Origin: Desulfuromonadales bacterium
Lineage (GTDB): Bacteria; Desulfobacterota; Desulfuromonadia; Desulfuromonadales; JAHYIW01
DNA: 46,406 nucleotides
Assembly: GCA_029210745.1 (NCBI GenBank)
Contig: JARGFI010000020.1
Span: 1-46,406 of the forward strand
Reading direction: 5' to 3'
Part shown: one piece after another, positions 18,647 to 27,952 of the stretch
Layout: every line of letters starts with the position of its first letter
How positions within the stretch are numbered: the first letter of the stretch is position 1
Notes under the pieces: model-generated
What the model saw: only the letters and a program-made list of their open reading frames with translations
What the model was told of the DNA's origin: nothing
Databases searched by the model: none
Translations under genes and position numbers: made by a program

Positions 18647-19759
18647 TTGTCGAAACGCGATTATTACGAAATTCTCGAAGTGAACCGCAATGCCGGTGAA
18701 ACCGAGATCAAGAAAGCCTACCGCAAGCTCGCTTTGCAGTACCACCCGGATAAGAACCCGGGGGACAAGGCTGCCGAGGAAAAATTCAAGGAGCTGACCG
18801 AGGCCTATGCGGTTCTTTCTGATCGGCAGAAACGGGCCAACTATGACCAGTTCGGCCATGCCGGGGTTGATGGCGGTGGATTCTCTGGCGGTGGTTTTGA
18901 TTTTGGCGGCAGTCCGTTTGAAGATATTTTTGGTGACATCTTTGGTGACATCTTTGGTGGCGGAGGGGCGCGGCGCAGTCGCGGACGGCGTGGAGACGAC
19001 CTGCGTTTCAATCTGACGATCAGCTTTGAGGAAGCCGCTTTCGGCAAAGAGACCAAGATCCAGATCCCCCGGCGTCAGCCCTGTCAGGAGTGCTCCGGGT
19101 CGGGCGCGCGCAAGGGGACCACGGCAACCACCTGTGGAACGTGTCGCGGCGCTGGCCAGGTCCGTTATCAGCAAGGGTTTTTCTCTCTGACGCGCCCTTG
19201 CCCCGACTGTGGAGGGAGCGGAAAGGTGATCAAAGATCCCTGCTCCGCATGCCATGGAGAGGGACAAATCAAAGCCAAGCAAACCCTTTCGTTAAAAATC
19301 CCCGCCGGGGTCGAAACCGGCAGTCGTCTCAAATTGACCGGCGAAGGGGATGCCGGTAGCGGGGGCGGCCCGGCCGGTGATCTTTACGTGGTGTTGAGTG
19401 TTGACGAACACCCGATCTTCAAGCGCGAAGGGCAGGATGTGCTCTGTGAATTACCGATCAACTTTACGCAGGCGGCTCTCGGCGCGGAATTTGAGGTGCC
19501 GACGCTGGAAGGCAAGGTGCGGCTTAAAGTCCCGGCCGGAACCCAGTCGGGAAAAGTTTTCAGGCTCAATGGCAAAGGGATTGCCAGTTTGCGCGGTTAT
19601 GGCCGCGGCGATCAACTGGTGGTGGTGACCGTCGAAACACCGACGCAATTGACGAGTCGTCAGAAGGAGCTGCTCGAAGAGTTTGCCCGCGAAAGCGGGG
19701 AAGATGTCAATCCGCTCGGCAAAAGTTTTTTCGATAAAGTCAAAGAACTGTTTGAATAG
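18647..19759 (+). CDS. dnaJ: Co-chaperone DnaJ (Hsp40)
   Basis: 370 residues. J domain with the HPD motif (YHPDKNPGD) and a G/F-rich region with [15 protein letters not shown], a small tandem repeat. Four CxxCxGxG zinc-binding motifs follow ([32 protein letters not shown]), then the C-terminal substrate-binding domains and dimer tail. The start is a TTG with AAGGAA seven bases upstream and gives the conserved SKRDYYEIL. The ATG five bases earlier (18642) is out of frame and would make only a 13-residue peptide. It stimulates DnaK ATPase and delivers substrates. Confidence 0.97.
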   Translation: MSKRDYYEILEVNRNAGETEIKKAYRKLALQYHPDKNPGDKAAEEKFKELTEAYAVLSDRQKRANYDQFGHAGVDGGGFSGGGFDFGGSPFEDIFGDIFGDIFGGGGARRSRGRRGDDLRFNLTISFEEAAFGKETKIQIPRRQPCQECSGSGARKGTTATTCGTCRGAGQVRYQQGFFSLTRPCPDCGGSGKVIKDPCSACHGEGQIKAKQTLSLKIPAGVETGSRLKLTGEGDAGSGGGPAGDLYVVLSVDEHPIFKREGQDVLCELPINFTQAALGAEFEVPTLEGKVRLKVPAGTQSGKVFRLNGKGIASLRGYGRGDQLVVVTVETPTQLTSRQKELLEEFARESGEDVNPLGKSFFDKVKELFE

Positions 19760-19849
19760 CTCCGCGAATTTGTGGATAATCAGCGGTCAATGAATTTTGT
19801 GTGGTACTGGTGGTAACTGCCCATCTTGTGTCGGGGGCGGGAGGATGTG

Positions 19850-21739
19850 ATGAAACGGATTATTCTCGGAATCCTGCTGGGGTTCATGTTCCTTTGCGGG
19901 CTCGTTCCGCTGCCGGTTGCCGCCCTCGACAATAATCCTTCGTCCGCCATTTCTGTGCGCCGGGGGATCGATCTTTATCATGCCGGGCAGCCGCAACAGG
20001 CCCTGGCATTCTTTAATAACTTCATCGTCAATCATTACGACTCGCCCCTGCTCGGGGAAGCGTATCTCTATCTTTCCCGCATCTTGCTCGACCAGAATGA
20101 TGGTGATCAGGCGCTGCGTTATCTGCGCCAGTTGCCCGCTGGCGCGCGTAACGCGACGACGCAGCTGCTTGAAGGCCGGGCGCTGCTCAGTAGCGGAGCG
20201 GCTGACGAAGGTGCTGCGCTGCTGTTGGCGCTCGATCCGTCATCGCTGAGCGCTGCTGACCGCCTGCAACGGCTGACCGCGCTGGTCTCTGTTCGGGTCA
20301 GCCAGGCGCGTGATCTGGAAGCCCTTTATTTTCTTAACCAGGCGCTTGCCGAGGCGCAGACCTTGCGGCGCGATCAATTGCTTCAGGATGCCGAGCGGAT
20401 CCTCGGCCAACTCGACGACCCGGAACTGGCGGAGGCGACCTTGCTCTACCAGGGGACGGCGATCGGTCAGGGGGCGCTCTGGCAACTGGCTGATCGTGCC
20501 GCCGCCGCCGGGCGCGCGGAGGAGGCTCTGAGCCGCCTGAACAGTTTGATCAACGACCCCACACCTTTTTTGCATCGCCCTGACGCCGTGACCCTGTGGG
20601 AACAGCTCAGTGGCAAAACCTGGCAACGGCGAACGGTCGGGGCCGTGTTGCCGCTGACCGGTCGTTTCGGGCCATTCGGCAATCAGGTCAAGCGTGGGAT
20701 GGAACTGGCGCTGGCGCTGCACAATGCCCAGAATCAGCCGATCGACATTCTTTTTCGGGACAGTGCCGGAGAGGCGCTCCGCGCTGAACAGGCGGTTGCC
20801 CAGCTGGCCAACGAAGAACGGGTTCTCGCCATTGCCGGGCCATTGACCGGGCAGGGTGCGGTTAATGCGGCCCGCCTGGCGCAACATGAGCGGACGCCGT
20901 TGCTGACCCTCTCCCAGCGTGACGGTCTGCCCGACATCGGCGAGTATGTGTTTCGCAACGCCCTGACCAATCGCCAGCAGGTAAAGGCGCTGGTGCGCTA
21001 TGCCATGGAGCAGGGCAAGAAGTCCTTCGCTGTGCTGGCCCCCGACAGTCCCTTCGGTCACAAAATGGCGCAACTTTTTGCTGAAGAGGCGTTGTCGTCT
21101 AACGGCCTGGTAATCGCGAGCGAATTTTATCCCCCCGAAGCGACCACCTTTGATCGGGAGATCAAGCGTTTGATGGGGGTTGACCCCGATCGCCACGAGG
21201 ATGAGATCAGCCCCGCAGAAAAAGAAGCGACTGAGCTGGCCGACCTCTTCTATCCCGAGATGCCCTCGGTTGATTTTGATGCCCTGTTTATTCCCGATTA
21301 CGCCGCGCGAATCGGCCTGGTGGCACCGCAGGTTGTTTATTACGGGATTGATGATGTTCAGTTGCTCGGTATCAATGGCTGGAATTCCCCCGATCTGACC
21401 CGTCTGGCCGGGCAGTTTGTTGAGGGGGCGATATTTGTCGACGGCTTTTTCCGCTACAGTCCCTATCCTTTTGTGCAAGAGTTTGTCGAGCGTTTTTACA
21501 CGCGTTACAATGAAGAACCGCAGATCCTAGAAGCGTTGGGGTTTGATGCGGCAGGAATCATTCTGACGCTTTTGGCGCGCCCCGAGATAACGACGCGCGA
21601 CCAGCTGCGCCTGGCGTTGTTGCAACTTGCAAACTATCCCGGCGTTACCGGAGCAACCAGCTTTACCCTGAATGGTGACGTTGACAAAGTGCTTTTTCTG
21701 CTTCAGGTGCAGAATGGCAACATCGTGCAAATCAATTGA
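19850..21739 (+). CDS. LpoA-like/periplasmic-binding-fold envelope protein (penicillin-binding protein activator family)
   Basis: 629 residues with a signal peptide (IILGILLGFMFLCGL then VPLPVAA). The first part (about 30-255) is helical and TPR-like (GIDLYHAGQPQQALAFF, AYLYLSRILLDQNDGDQAL). The second part is a type I periplasmic-binding fold: AVLPLTGRFGPFGNQVKRGM, LAIAGPLTGQGAVNAARLAQ, FAVLAPDSPFGHKMAQLF, FDALFIPDYAARI, ALGFDAAGIILTLL. This two-part layout is that of LpoA-type activators of peptidoglycan synthases, although a transport role cannot be excluded. No lipobox is visible, unlike E. coli LpoA. GGAGG lies five bases before ATG. It precedes a lipoprotein gene by two bases. Confidence 0.75.
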   Translation: MKRIILGILLGFMFLCGLVPLPVAALDNNPSSAISVRRGIDLYHAGQPQQALAFFNNFIVNHYDSPLLGEAYLYLSRILLDQNDGDQALRYLRQLPAGARNATTQLLEGRALLSSGAADEGAALLLALDPSSLSAADRLQRLTALVSVRVSQARDLEALYFLNQALAEAQTLRRDQLLQDAERILGQLDDPELAEATLLYQGTAIGQGALWQLADRAAAAGRAEEALSRLNSLINDPTPFLHRPDAVTLWEQLSGKTWQRRTVGAVLPLTGRFGPFGNQVKRGMELALALHNAQNQPIDILFRDSAGEALRAEQAVAQLANEERVLAIAGPLTGQGAVNAARLAQHERTPLLTLSQRDGLPDIGEYVFRNALTNRQQVKALVRYAMEQGKKSFAVLAPDSPFGHKMAQLFAEEALSSNGLVIASEFYPPEATTFDREIKRLMGVDPDRHEDEISPAEKEATELADLFYPEMPSVDFDALFIPDYAARIGLVAPQVVYYGIDDVQLLGINGWNSPDLTRLAGQFVEGAIFVDGFFRYSPYPFVQEFVERFYTRYNEEPQILEALGFDAAGIILTLLARPEITTRDQLRLALLQLANYPGVTGATSFTLNGDVDKVLFLLQVQNGNIVQIN

Positions 21740-21741
21740 GC

Positions 21742-22527
21742 ATGCCAGTACAAACCGGCCGCCTGACGTGCCTGCTCATGGCTCTGCTGTTCAGCGCGGG
21801 GTGTGCCGCCGCGCCGCGCAAGGCCACGTCGCTTGCCGCTGAAGTTGGCACCACCGGGGTGCGCGGCCAGGTCCTTGATCCAGATGGAGAAATATTGCCA
21901 GGTGCCTACGTTTATGCCTATCGCAGCGCGCGTGGCGGTCTGCGCGGACCAGCTGATTTTGCCGCAGCGGTTGACCCCCAGGGTCACTACTTCCTTGATC
22001 TGGTCGAAGGAACCTACCATCTCACCGCGCGATGGCGCAAAACCGGAGCGGATGAAGGACCACCGCGCGCCGGTGACGCGTGGGCGCTCTTTCCGCACAA
22101 TCCGGTGATTGTACGTCCCGGTTACACCGCGCGTGCGGATTTTGTGTTGCGCACCCAACAGCGTACGCACATTGCCCGTGAGGGGAGTCTGGCCAGTGGT
22201 GACACCGGCTTCCGGGGACAGTTGGTCGCTGGCGATGGCACGCCGCTGGCGGGGGCATTTGTCCTTGCCTACCGCAATGCCGATTTTCGCCGGATCCCCG
22301 ATTATACGTCACTCCCCGCGGATGCCGGGGGGAACTTCACGCTCTATCTGCCCACCGCCGGTTCCTGGTGCCTGGCGGCGCGCACCGCGACACGCGGCCA
22401 GCCGCGTCGCGGTGAGCCGTACGGTCGTCTCGGCGCGGGAGAAGCCGCCTGCCGTCAGCTCGCTCAGGGCGAGATCAGCGATGTCGGTACCATTGTTCTG
22501 ACGCCGTACCATCCGGCAGCGGATTGA
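21742..22527 (+). CDS. Lipoprotein with two carboxypeptidase-regulatory-like (Ig-fold) domains
   Basis: 261 residues. A lipoprotein signal ends at FSAGC, so the mature protein should be lipid-anchored. Two similar beta-sandwich repeats follow: GVRGQVLDPDGEILPGAYVYAYR (about 41-63, split here for reference only) with FAAAVDPQGHYFLDLVEGTY, and GFRGQLVAGDGTPLAGAFV with LPADAGGNFTLYLPT. Such domains are non-enzymatic scaffold or binding modules. It starts two bases after the LpoA-like stop without a clear Shine-Dalgarno, suggesting translational coupling. A TTG at 21736 could also serve as start. I do not recognise a named family. Confidence 0.8.
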   Translation: MPVQTGRLTCLLMALLFSAGCAAAPRKATSLAAEVGTTGVRGQVLDPDGEILPGAYVYAYRSARGGLRGPADFAAAVDPQGHYFLDLVEGTYHLTARWRKTGADEGPPRAGDAWALFPHNPVIVRPGYTARADFVLRTQQRTHIAREGSLASGDTGFRGQLVAGDGTPLAGAFVLAYRNADFRRIPDYTSLPADAGGNFTLYLPTAGSWCLAARTATRGQPRRGEPYGRLGAGEAACRQLAQGEISDVGTIVLTPYHPAAD

Positions 22528-22760
22528 CCATTGCGGGGCGATCCCGGTGAGGCGCTGTGCACGGTTCCCGCCCCCCTTCTTTCGGTTTTATACCCCCCTC
22601 GTTTCACACCTGAAAATCCACATTTCAGATTATCAATAAAACGCACTGTTGTTTTTTGACTGTGGGTAACTATCAGCGCGTGAAAAGGGGAGCGCATGGC
22701 GGCAGCGGATGCGGGAGAGAAGGGACGGAGGTGGCTGATGAGAACCGATCCGGGGCGATT
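22528..22760. other. Convergent intergenic gap without recognised gene
   Basis: About 230 bases between a plus-strand lipoprotein gene and a minus-strand antiporter gene. It holds a weak CTGAAA/TTTCAG hairpin near 22611-22629 and a T-run near 22651-22657, which might terminate plus-strand transcription. I see nothing else. Confidence 0.4.
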
Positions 22761-24758
22761 TTATTGCAACGATGACGCCGTGGTTGATAAGGGAGCGCTG
22801 GTCTGAATATAACTCCGGAACGTTTCAAGTTGCGCGGTGTCGCCGATTGCGGCAATCAGATCCCCGGCGGCAAACTCAAAATCAGCGTCCGGATTCGGCA
22901 TGAACTTTTTGTTGCGAATAATGCCCACGATTGACACGCCGGTACGCTGACGAATTTCCAGTTCGCGCAAACTTCTCCCCGGCAGCGAGGTTTTGCTTGT
23001 CAATCGCTCCCAGGAGAGTTCCAGCAGGTTCCGGGCATCTTGCAGGAGTTTGAGATCCTGATGGGCATCGCCTCCGACCGAGAGCGGGTGATAAAGTTCC
23101 TTGCGAATGGTGTCGGTATATTGCTGGATGACCGGAATCGGCATTTTCAGCTGTAGCAGCGCCTGGCGCGCAATCTCCAGCCCGGCTTCCAGTTCCGGAA
23201 GAATAACCATGTAGACCCCGAGCTGATAGAGTGTGCGCATCTGTTCTTCTCCCGCAGCCCGCACGACAATGTTCAGCTCCGGGTGAAACTGCTGTACGTA
23301 GACGACGATCTGTTGCGTCTGAATAATCGCCGGTGCGGTGATCAGCAGCTGGTGGGCCCGTTCAACGCCGGCCGCGACGAGTACCTGCCCCAGGCTGGCA
23401 TCGCCATAGATGGTCGGGAAATGGGCCGCTTTGCATTCCTCGAAGCGGCGGTGGTTGACCTCGATGATAACAAAAGGGACCTCCAGCTGTTGCAGAACTC
23501 TGGCGACATGCTGCCCGACCCGACCACCACCGACCACCACCACATGCTTTTTGAGCGCATGGTGGGGAAGGTTGATGCTTTCCAGCGGGTTATTATTCCT
23601 GGAATAGTTTTGAAACAGGGTGTAGAGCGGTTTTGTCAACCCGGAGAGTAACGGGGTGAGAACCATACTGACGACGGTCGCGCAGAGGATCAGCGAATAT
23701 TGATCCTGGGTCAATGCGCCGCTTGCGTACCCTTCCTGGGCGAGCAGAAAGGAGAATTCGCCGATCTGAAACAGGCCCAGCCCAACCGCCAGCGGGATCA
23801 CATTGACATAACCGAAGCCGCGCGCCATGACCGCCATGACCGCACCTTTACCCGCTCCCGCCAACAGCACCAGGGCAAGGACGCTGGTCCAGTTTTCGCG
23901 AAAAAATGACGGATCGAGCAGCATCCCCACGGAGGTGAAAAAGAGCAGTCCGAAGAGGTCGCGCAACGGGATGATATCGCTCAGCGCCTGATGGCCGTAA
24001 TCGGACTCGCTGAGCACGATCCCCGCTACAAAGGCGCCGAACGCAAAGGAAAGTCCGAACAGGTAGGTGATATAACCGATCCCCAGACCAATCGCGGTGA
24101 TCGACAACAGAAAGAGTTCCCGCGATTCCCAGCGCGCGATGATCGCCAGGAAGCGCGGGAGCCATTTGGTTCCCAGATAAAGCATCAAGGTCAGAAATAC
24201 GGCCGCCTTGAGGGCCGCCAGCCCGAGCATCGGCAAGCCGGCTTGCGGATCGCTCAACTGGGGGAGCATGATCATCAGCGGGACAACCGCCAGATCCTGA
24301 ACAATCAGGATGCCGATCATCACCCGGCTCGACAGTGTCCCCATGACCCCCTGATTGACCAGGGTTTTCAGGATTACCATGGTGCTCGAAAAGGAGATCA
24401 GCGCACCCAGCCAGATCGACGGCAACACCTCCCACCCCAACCAGCGACCGATAAAAAAGCCGAGGATGGTGGTCACAATAATTTGCAGGGGAGTCCCGAG
24501 GAGTGCGATGGAACGCACCGACCGCAGTTCGGAGAGGGAGAATTCCAGCCCCAGGGCAAAGAGCAGCAAGGCCACGCCGATTTCCGCGAGTTTTTCAATC
24601 TCGTGAACATCGCCGACGCTGACCCCGCCGGTAAAGGGACCAACCAGCACTCCGGCCAGAATATAGCCGAGCATCAGCGGTTGCCTGAGGCGATGGGCGA
24701 TCAGTGCGCCCGCCAGGCCGGTGATAATGATAATGACTATGTCAGCGGCGATGCCCAT
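22761..24758 (-). CDS. KefB-type monovalent cation/proton antiporter with TrkA-N and TrkA-C domains
   Basis: 665 residues. The first 390 form a CPA2 antiporter membrane domain of about 12 helices, with [26 protein letters not shown] and [21 protein letters not shown]/TrkA-N nucleotide-binding domain follows ([20 protein letters not shown]), then a TrkA-C ligand domain near the C-terminus ([25 protein letters not shown]). It probably exports potassium or sodium in exchange for protons, gated by a nucleotide or other ligand. No KefF/KefG-like ancillary protein is adjacent. Its start lies 30 bases past the Mrp gene stop, so both may be cotranscribed. Confidence 0.93.
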   Translation of the reverse strand: MGIAADIVIIIITGLAGALIAHRLRQPLMLGYILAGVLVGPFTGGVSVGDVHEIEKLAEIGVALLLFALGLEFSLSELRSVRSIALLGTPLQIIVTTILGFFIGRWLGWEVLPSIWLGALISFSSTMVILKTLVNQGVMGTLSSRVMIGILIVQDLAVVPLMIMLPQLSDPQAGLPMLGLAALKAAVFLTLMLYLGTKWLPRFLAIIARWESRELFLLSITAIGLGIGYITYLFGLSFAFGAFVAGIVLSESDYGHQALSDIIPLRDLFGLLFFTSVGMLLDPSFFRENWTSVLALVLLAGAGKGAVMAVMARGFGYVNVIPLAVGLGLFQIGEFSFLLAQEGYASGALTQDQYSLILCATVVSMVLTPLLSGLTKPLYTLFQNYSRNNNPLESINLPHHALKKHVVVVGGGRVGQHVARVLQQLEVPFVIIEVNHRRFEECKAAHFPTIYGDASLGQVLVAAGVERAHQLLITAPAIIQTQQIVVYVQQFHPELNIVVRAAGEEQMRTLYQLGVYMVILPELEAGLEIARQALLQLKMPIPVIQQYTDTIRKELYHPLSVGGDAHQDLKLLQDARNLLELSWERLTSKTSLPGRSLRELEIRQRTGVSIVGIIRNKKFMPNPDADFEFAAGDLIAAIGDTAQLETFRSYIQTSAPLSTTASSLQ

Positions 24759-24788
24759 ACGTTAACCGAAACCCTGTGACACGTTTTA

Positions 24789-25652
24789 TTAAGTGATCAG
24801 GTTGCGTGCAATGGTCACAAAGGCCTCTGCCGCAGGCGCGGTGGCGTGGAGACTGACCAGCGGGGTGCCGCAGTCACCGGCAATGACCATTTGCGGATCC
24901 CCCGGAATCCGGCCCAGAAAAGGAACCTTCATCTCACTGGCCAGTTGTTCGCCGCCACCGGTGCCGAACAGGTTGATCAGCTCCTGGCAATGCGGGCAGT
25001 GAAAGCCGCTCATGTTTTCGACAATCCCGGCGATCGGCAGCTCCAGATTACGGCAGAAGGTAATCGATTTGCTGACATCGAGCAGCGCAACCGCCTGCGG
25101 GGTGGTGACGATCACCGCCTGGGCGGTAGCACCGACCAGCTGCACGACGGAAAGTGGTTCGTCGCCGGTGCCGGGAGGGCAGTCGATGATCAGGTCGTCA
25201 AGCTCGCCCCAGTTGACTTCGCTGAGGAACTGGCGGATTGCGCCGTGTTTCATCGACCCGCGCCAGATCACGGCATCGCTTGAATTTTTTAGCAGGAAGC
25301 CGATCGACATCACCTTGACCCCCTGGCAGAACGCCGGTTCGATCCCGTCCCCGTCCCTGACTTCCGGTCGATAGTCGTCAAGGCCGAGCATTTTCGGCAC
25401 ACTTGGACCGTGAATATCGACATCGAGCAGCCCCACCTTGCGCCCTTCTTTGGCCATCGCCAAAGCCAGGTTAACGGCGGTGGTGCTCTTGCCGACTCCC
25501 CCCTTGCCGGACATGATCAGCAACTTGCGACTGATCCGGCAGAGCCGCTGCTGCAACTGACGCCGATCACTCAATTCCTTGTCTGTTTCATTGCCCTGGC
25601 GGGTGCGTGCCGCGCACCCGGTGTCGGCACAACTGTTACAATCGCTTCCCAT
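24789..25652 (-). CDS. Mrp/NBP35-family iron-sulfur cluster carrier ATPase
   Basis: 287 residues from this ATG. A deviant Walker A SGKGGVGKST lies at 48-57, with DVDIHGPSVPKMLG, DCPPGTGDEPLSV and the C-terminal FHCPHCQEL cysteine pair that holds a bridging 4Fe-4S cluster in the dimer. The N-terminus carries Cys5, Cys8 and Cys13 (CNSCADTGC), an NBP35-like cysteine patch. It would deliver clusters to apo-proteins in the cytoplasm. An upstream in-frame start at 25715 is rejected because this ATG has AAGGA upstream and fits the cysteine-rich N-terminus. Confidence 0.93.
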   Translation of the reverse strand: MGSDCNSCADTGCAARTRQGNETDKELSDRRQLQQRLCRISRKLLIMSGKGGVGKSTTAVNLALAMAKEGRKVGLLDVDIHGPSVPKMLGLDDYRPEVRDGDGIEPAFCQGVKVMSIGFLLKNSSDAVIWRGSMKHGAIRQFLSEVNWGELDDLIIDCPPGTGDEPLSVVQLVGATAQAVIVTTPQAVALLDVSKSITFCRNLELPIAGIVENMSGFHCPHCQELINLFGTGGGEQLASEMKVPFLGRIPGDPQMVIAGDCGTPLVSLHATAPAAEAFVTIARNLIT

Positions 25653-25910
25653 AAGTGACAGTATCCTTTCTTGCGGTGACCGTGAAGTTATAAGCAATTC
25701 ACCACAAAAACTCAAGTCACTTCGGGAGTTCAGGGGCTAAGGGCCGGTAAGAAAATAATGTGGCCAATATTGCGCTCAGATTTGGGTCAGATTTGGTTGC
25801 AGCAATTGAACAAAACCGCAGGCCTAGCTGTGCTAAGTCGAGGATTTTGTGATTGAGCTGCGACCGAAGATGGCCGGAAGATGAGATGCAAGATGGTCAT
25901 GTTTATTTTC
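25653..25910. other. Intergenic region upstream of the Mrp gene
   Basis: About 258 bases with no supported gene. TCAGATTTGG occurs twice within 15 bases near 25777-25795. It probably contains the promoter for the Mrp-antiporter pair, but I could not identify -35 and -10 boxes with confidence. Confidence 0.35.
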
Positions 25911-26540
25911 TTATCGGCCCTGAAGTGCGCCCGATTTTTTCAGCAGCGTGGCAAGGGCTTCGGCAATTTTTCGGTAGCCCGCAGCGTTGGGGTGAATGGT
26001 GTCACTTTTAAGCTCACGGTCGGTGAGGATGTCGCTGATGACATCTTCAGCAAAGGGCAACTCAAGCTCTTTGGCAAGTTGTGCATAGAGAGGGGCGGTA
26101 TCAATAAATAAACCAAGTTGCGGCACCCCGACCAGCACCACCTCGACCCCCTGGGCACGGGCCAGTGCAATCATGGCACGGATATTTGCGGCAGTTTCCT
26201 CTGCTCCCAGACGACGCAAAAAATCGTTCCCGCCATGGCAAAGAATCAACAGCCGGGGTTGATGTTCGGCGAGCGCCTCAGGCAACCGTTTTAATCCGCT
26301 GGCGGAAATTTCTCCCGGTACGCCGGCGTTGATCACTGTGCGTCCGGTGATCTCGGCCAGAGATGCCGGATAACTTTCAGTCCGTTGTGCGCCGGTGCCG
26401 TAGGTGAGACTGTCACCGAAGGCCAGAATCGTTGCGTCGGCGGAGAGGGGGATCAAGCGGGGGCGATCACAGCCGGTCATGACCAATAGCAACAGTACGA
26501 GCAGAAGATGGAGAACAATTTGGCGAGAGATGCGGTTCAT
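25911..26540 (-). CDS. GDSL-family esterase/lysophospholipase lipoprotein (TesA-like)
   Basis: 209 residues. A lipoprotein signal (LLLVLLLLVMTGC) suggests envelope anchoring. SGNH hydrolase blocks are present: block I FGDSLTYGTGA with the nucleophile Ser, block II glycine near NAGVPGEIS, block III HGGNDFLRR, and block V SDTIHPNAAGY with the catalytic Asp and His. Family members hydrolyse acyl esters or thioesters such as lysophospholipids. TesA itself is not normally a lipoprotein, so the exact substrate is open. It begins eight bases after the alpha/beta hydrolase gene, so the two are probably cotranscribed. Confidence 0.92.
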   Translation of the reverse strand: MNRISRQIVLHLLLVLLLLVMTGCDRPRLIPLSADATILAFGDSLTYGTGAQRTESYPASLAEITGRTVINAGVPGEISASGLKRLPEALAEHQPRLLILCHGGNDFLRRLGAEETAANIRAMIALARAQGVEVVLVGVPQLGLFIDTAPLYAQLAKELELPFAEDVISDILTDRELKSDTIHPNAAGYRKIAEALATLLKKSGALQGR

Positions 26541-26548
26541 AAATGACT

Positions 26549-27910
26549 CTAAAGGGGTCGTTTTGCAGTGACCGGAAAAACGTCGTGAAGGACCTGTTGC
26601 CCGGCGGGCGTCTGCCCCAGACTGACGGAAAACAGCAAGCGGGACGGATTCCCCGCGCCGCCAACCAGTTGCTTGCCACGTGCCTTTAAGGTGACGCCGG
26701 CAAAATCGAAACTGCTCTGCTCAGTGAGAATTGGCAGATCAGCACTAATGTCCAGTGCCGTGGCGAGGAGGTAAGAGCGCACCGCGTGCAGGCCGACGGC
26801 GTTGCCGTTGATGACACTGCGTTCAATCGTCACGTGCGAATCAATTGCCGACAGCTCATGGGTGGTTACATCAACGATTCGGGCCGATTGACAACGCAGG
26901 AGCTCAATGCGGCGGTAATGACCGCTGAAATGGGCATCTTCCTGATCTGTGCAACGCCCCACCCGGTCGCTTTCAGCTGCGCTGCCCGGTGGAATGATGA
27001 CCGGCGGGGTCTGTAGAGCCCGCCACAATGCCTGACGAAAAGCGACCGGTTGGCGCTGCATCGGCACATGCCCCCCTGCCGGGAGCAGCTCCAGTTGCGC
27101 CTGCGGCAGACGCATGGCCAAAAGCCGTCCGGTGCGCAGCGGCGCAACTTCGTCATCTTCCCCCCAAAGCAGAAAGGTCGGGGTCGCAACCTGGGGGATC
27201 AGCAGCGTAAAGTTGGTCTGCACCAGAGCCAGACCGGCAATTTTGTTTGGATCGGCGCCGAGAAATTTGTCGCGCAGAAAGGCACTGTTCAGGAGCAGAT
27301 CAAGACTGACGGGAAAGCCCTGAAACTTCTCGACCATCGTTCCGGCCAGTCGTTCCAGCCAGGAGAGTGAAGCCGAAGGGGCGTACGCCTGGCCGTCGGT
27401 AATTTTAAAATGGAGAAAAAATTTGGTCAGTACGGCGCGGTGCAGGATTCCTGCCGCATCGATCAGAATCAGTTTGTCCGGTTTGACCGCGGCGGTGGCC
27501 GCATAGTGCAGTGCCAGGGCGCCGCCAAGGGAATGCCCGACGAGGATAAAGCGCCCGGAAGTGGTGCGCTTGACCAGCCAGGTGAGAAATTTGCTGAAAT
27601 TTTCCGGAGAGTAGAGGACGTTCGGTTTGTCGGACTTGCCAAAGCCGGGCAAGTCGCAGGCGACAACATGGTAGCTCCGCGCCAGTTCCGGAAGCAGCCC
27701 CCGCCAGATTTCAGCCCCTTCGTCACCAACCCCGTGGACCAGCAGCAGTGTGGTTGTTTGCCCCTGCCCCGCTTCGAGCAGCCTGACTTTGGTGCCGAAG
27801 ACCGGTTCGCTGGCAAAGCTCTCCACCACTTCGGCGCTGTAAAGTGGACCAGCAGCAAACACGAGCCCCAACCAGAGCAGAGGAAAAAACAGGGCACCTG
27901 AATGCATCAT
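26549..27910 (-). CDS. Exported alpha/beta hydrolase with an extra C-terminal domain
   Basis: 453 residues with a signal peptide (ALFFPLLWLGLVFAAG). The hydrolase core runs to about residue 290: LLLVHGVGDEGAE (oxyanion region), VVACDLPGFGKSD, the nucleophile elbow GHSLGGALAL, an acid-region LLWGEDDEVAP and the catalytic His in PAGGHVPMQRQP. The last 155 residues are unusual, short beta-like strands (RIELLRCQSARIVDVTTHEL, HVTIERSVINGNAVGLHA) that I do not recognise. It follows prc by 42 bases and precedes the GDSL lipoprotein, suggesting an envelope operon. The start is chosen at an ATG with AGG eight bases upstream, though a GTG at 27919 is possible. Confidence 0.88.
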   Translation of the reverse strand: MMHSGALFFPLLWLGLVFAAGPLYSAEVVESFASEPVFGTKVRLLEAGQGQTTTLLLVHGVGDEGAEIWRGLLPELARSYHVVACDLPGFGKSDKPNVLYSPENFSKFLTWLVKRTTSGRFILVGHSLGGALALHYAATAAVKPDKLILIDAAGILHRAVLTKFFLHFKITDGQAYAPSASLSWLERLAGTMVEKFQGFPVSLDLLLNSAFLRDKFLGADPNKIAGLALVQTNFTLLIPQVATPTFLLWGEDDEVAPLRTGRLLAMRLPQAQLELLPAGGHVPMQRQPVAFRQALWRALQTPPVIIPPGSAAESDRVGRCTDQEDAHFSGHYRRIELLRCQSARIVDVTTHELSAIDSHVTIERSVINGNAVGLHAVRSYLLATALDISADLPILTEQSSFDFAGVTLKARGKQLVGGAGNPSRLLFSVSLGQTPAGQQVLHDVFPVTAKRPL

Positions 27911-27952
27911 CAAAAGCACCTGTAATTCTGATTGTTGATCAGACGGAGATCC

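Noticed and set aside
20240-21478. 412-residue minus-strand open frame
   Set aside because: It lies wholly opposite the LpoA-like gene, which has clear signal peptide and domain motifs. The antisense frame is low in recognisable sequence and is a GC-driven shadow.
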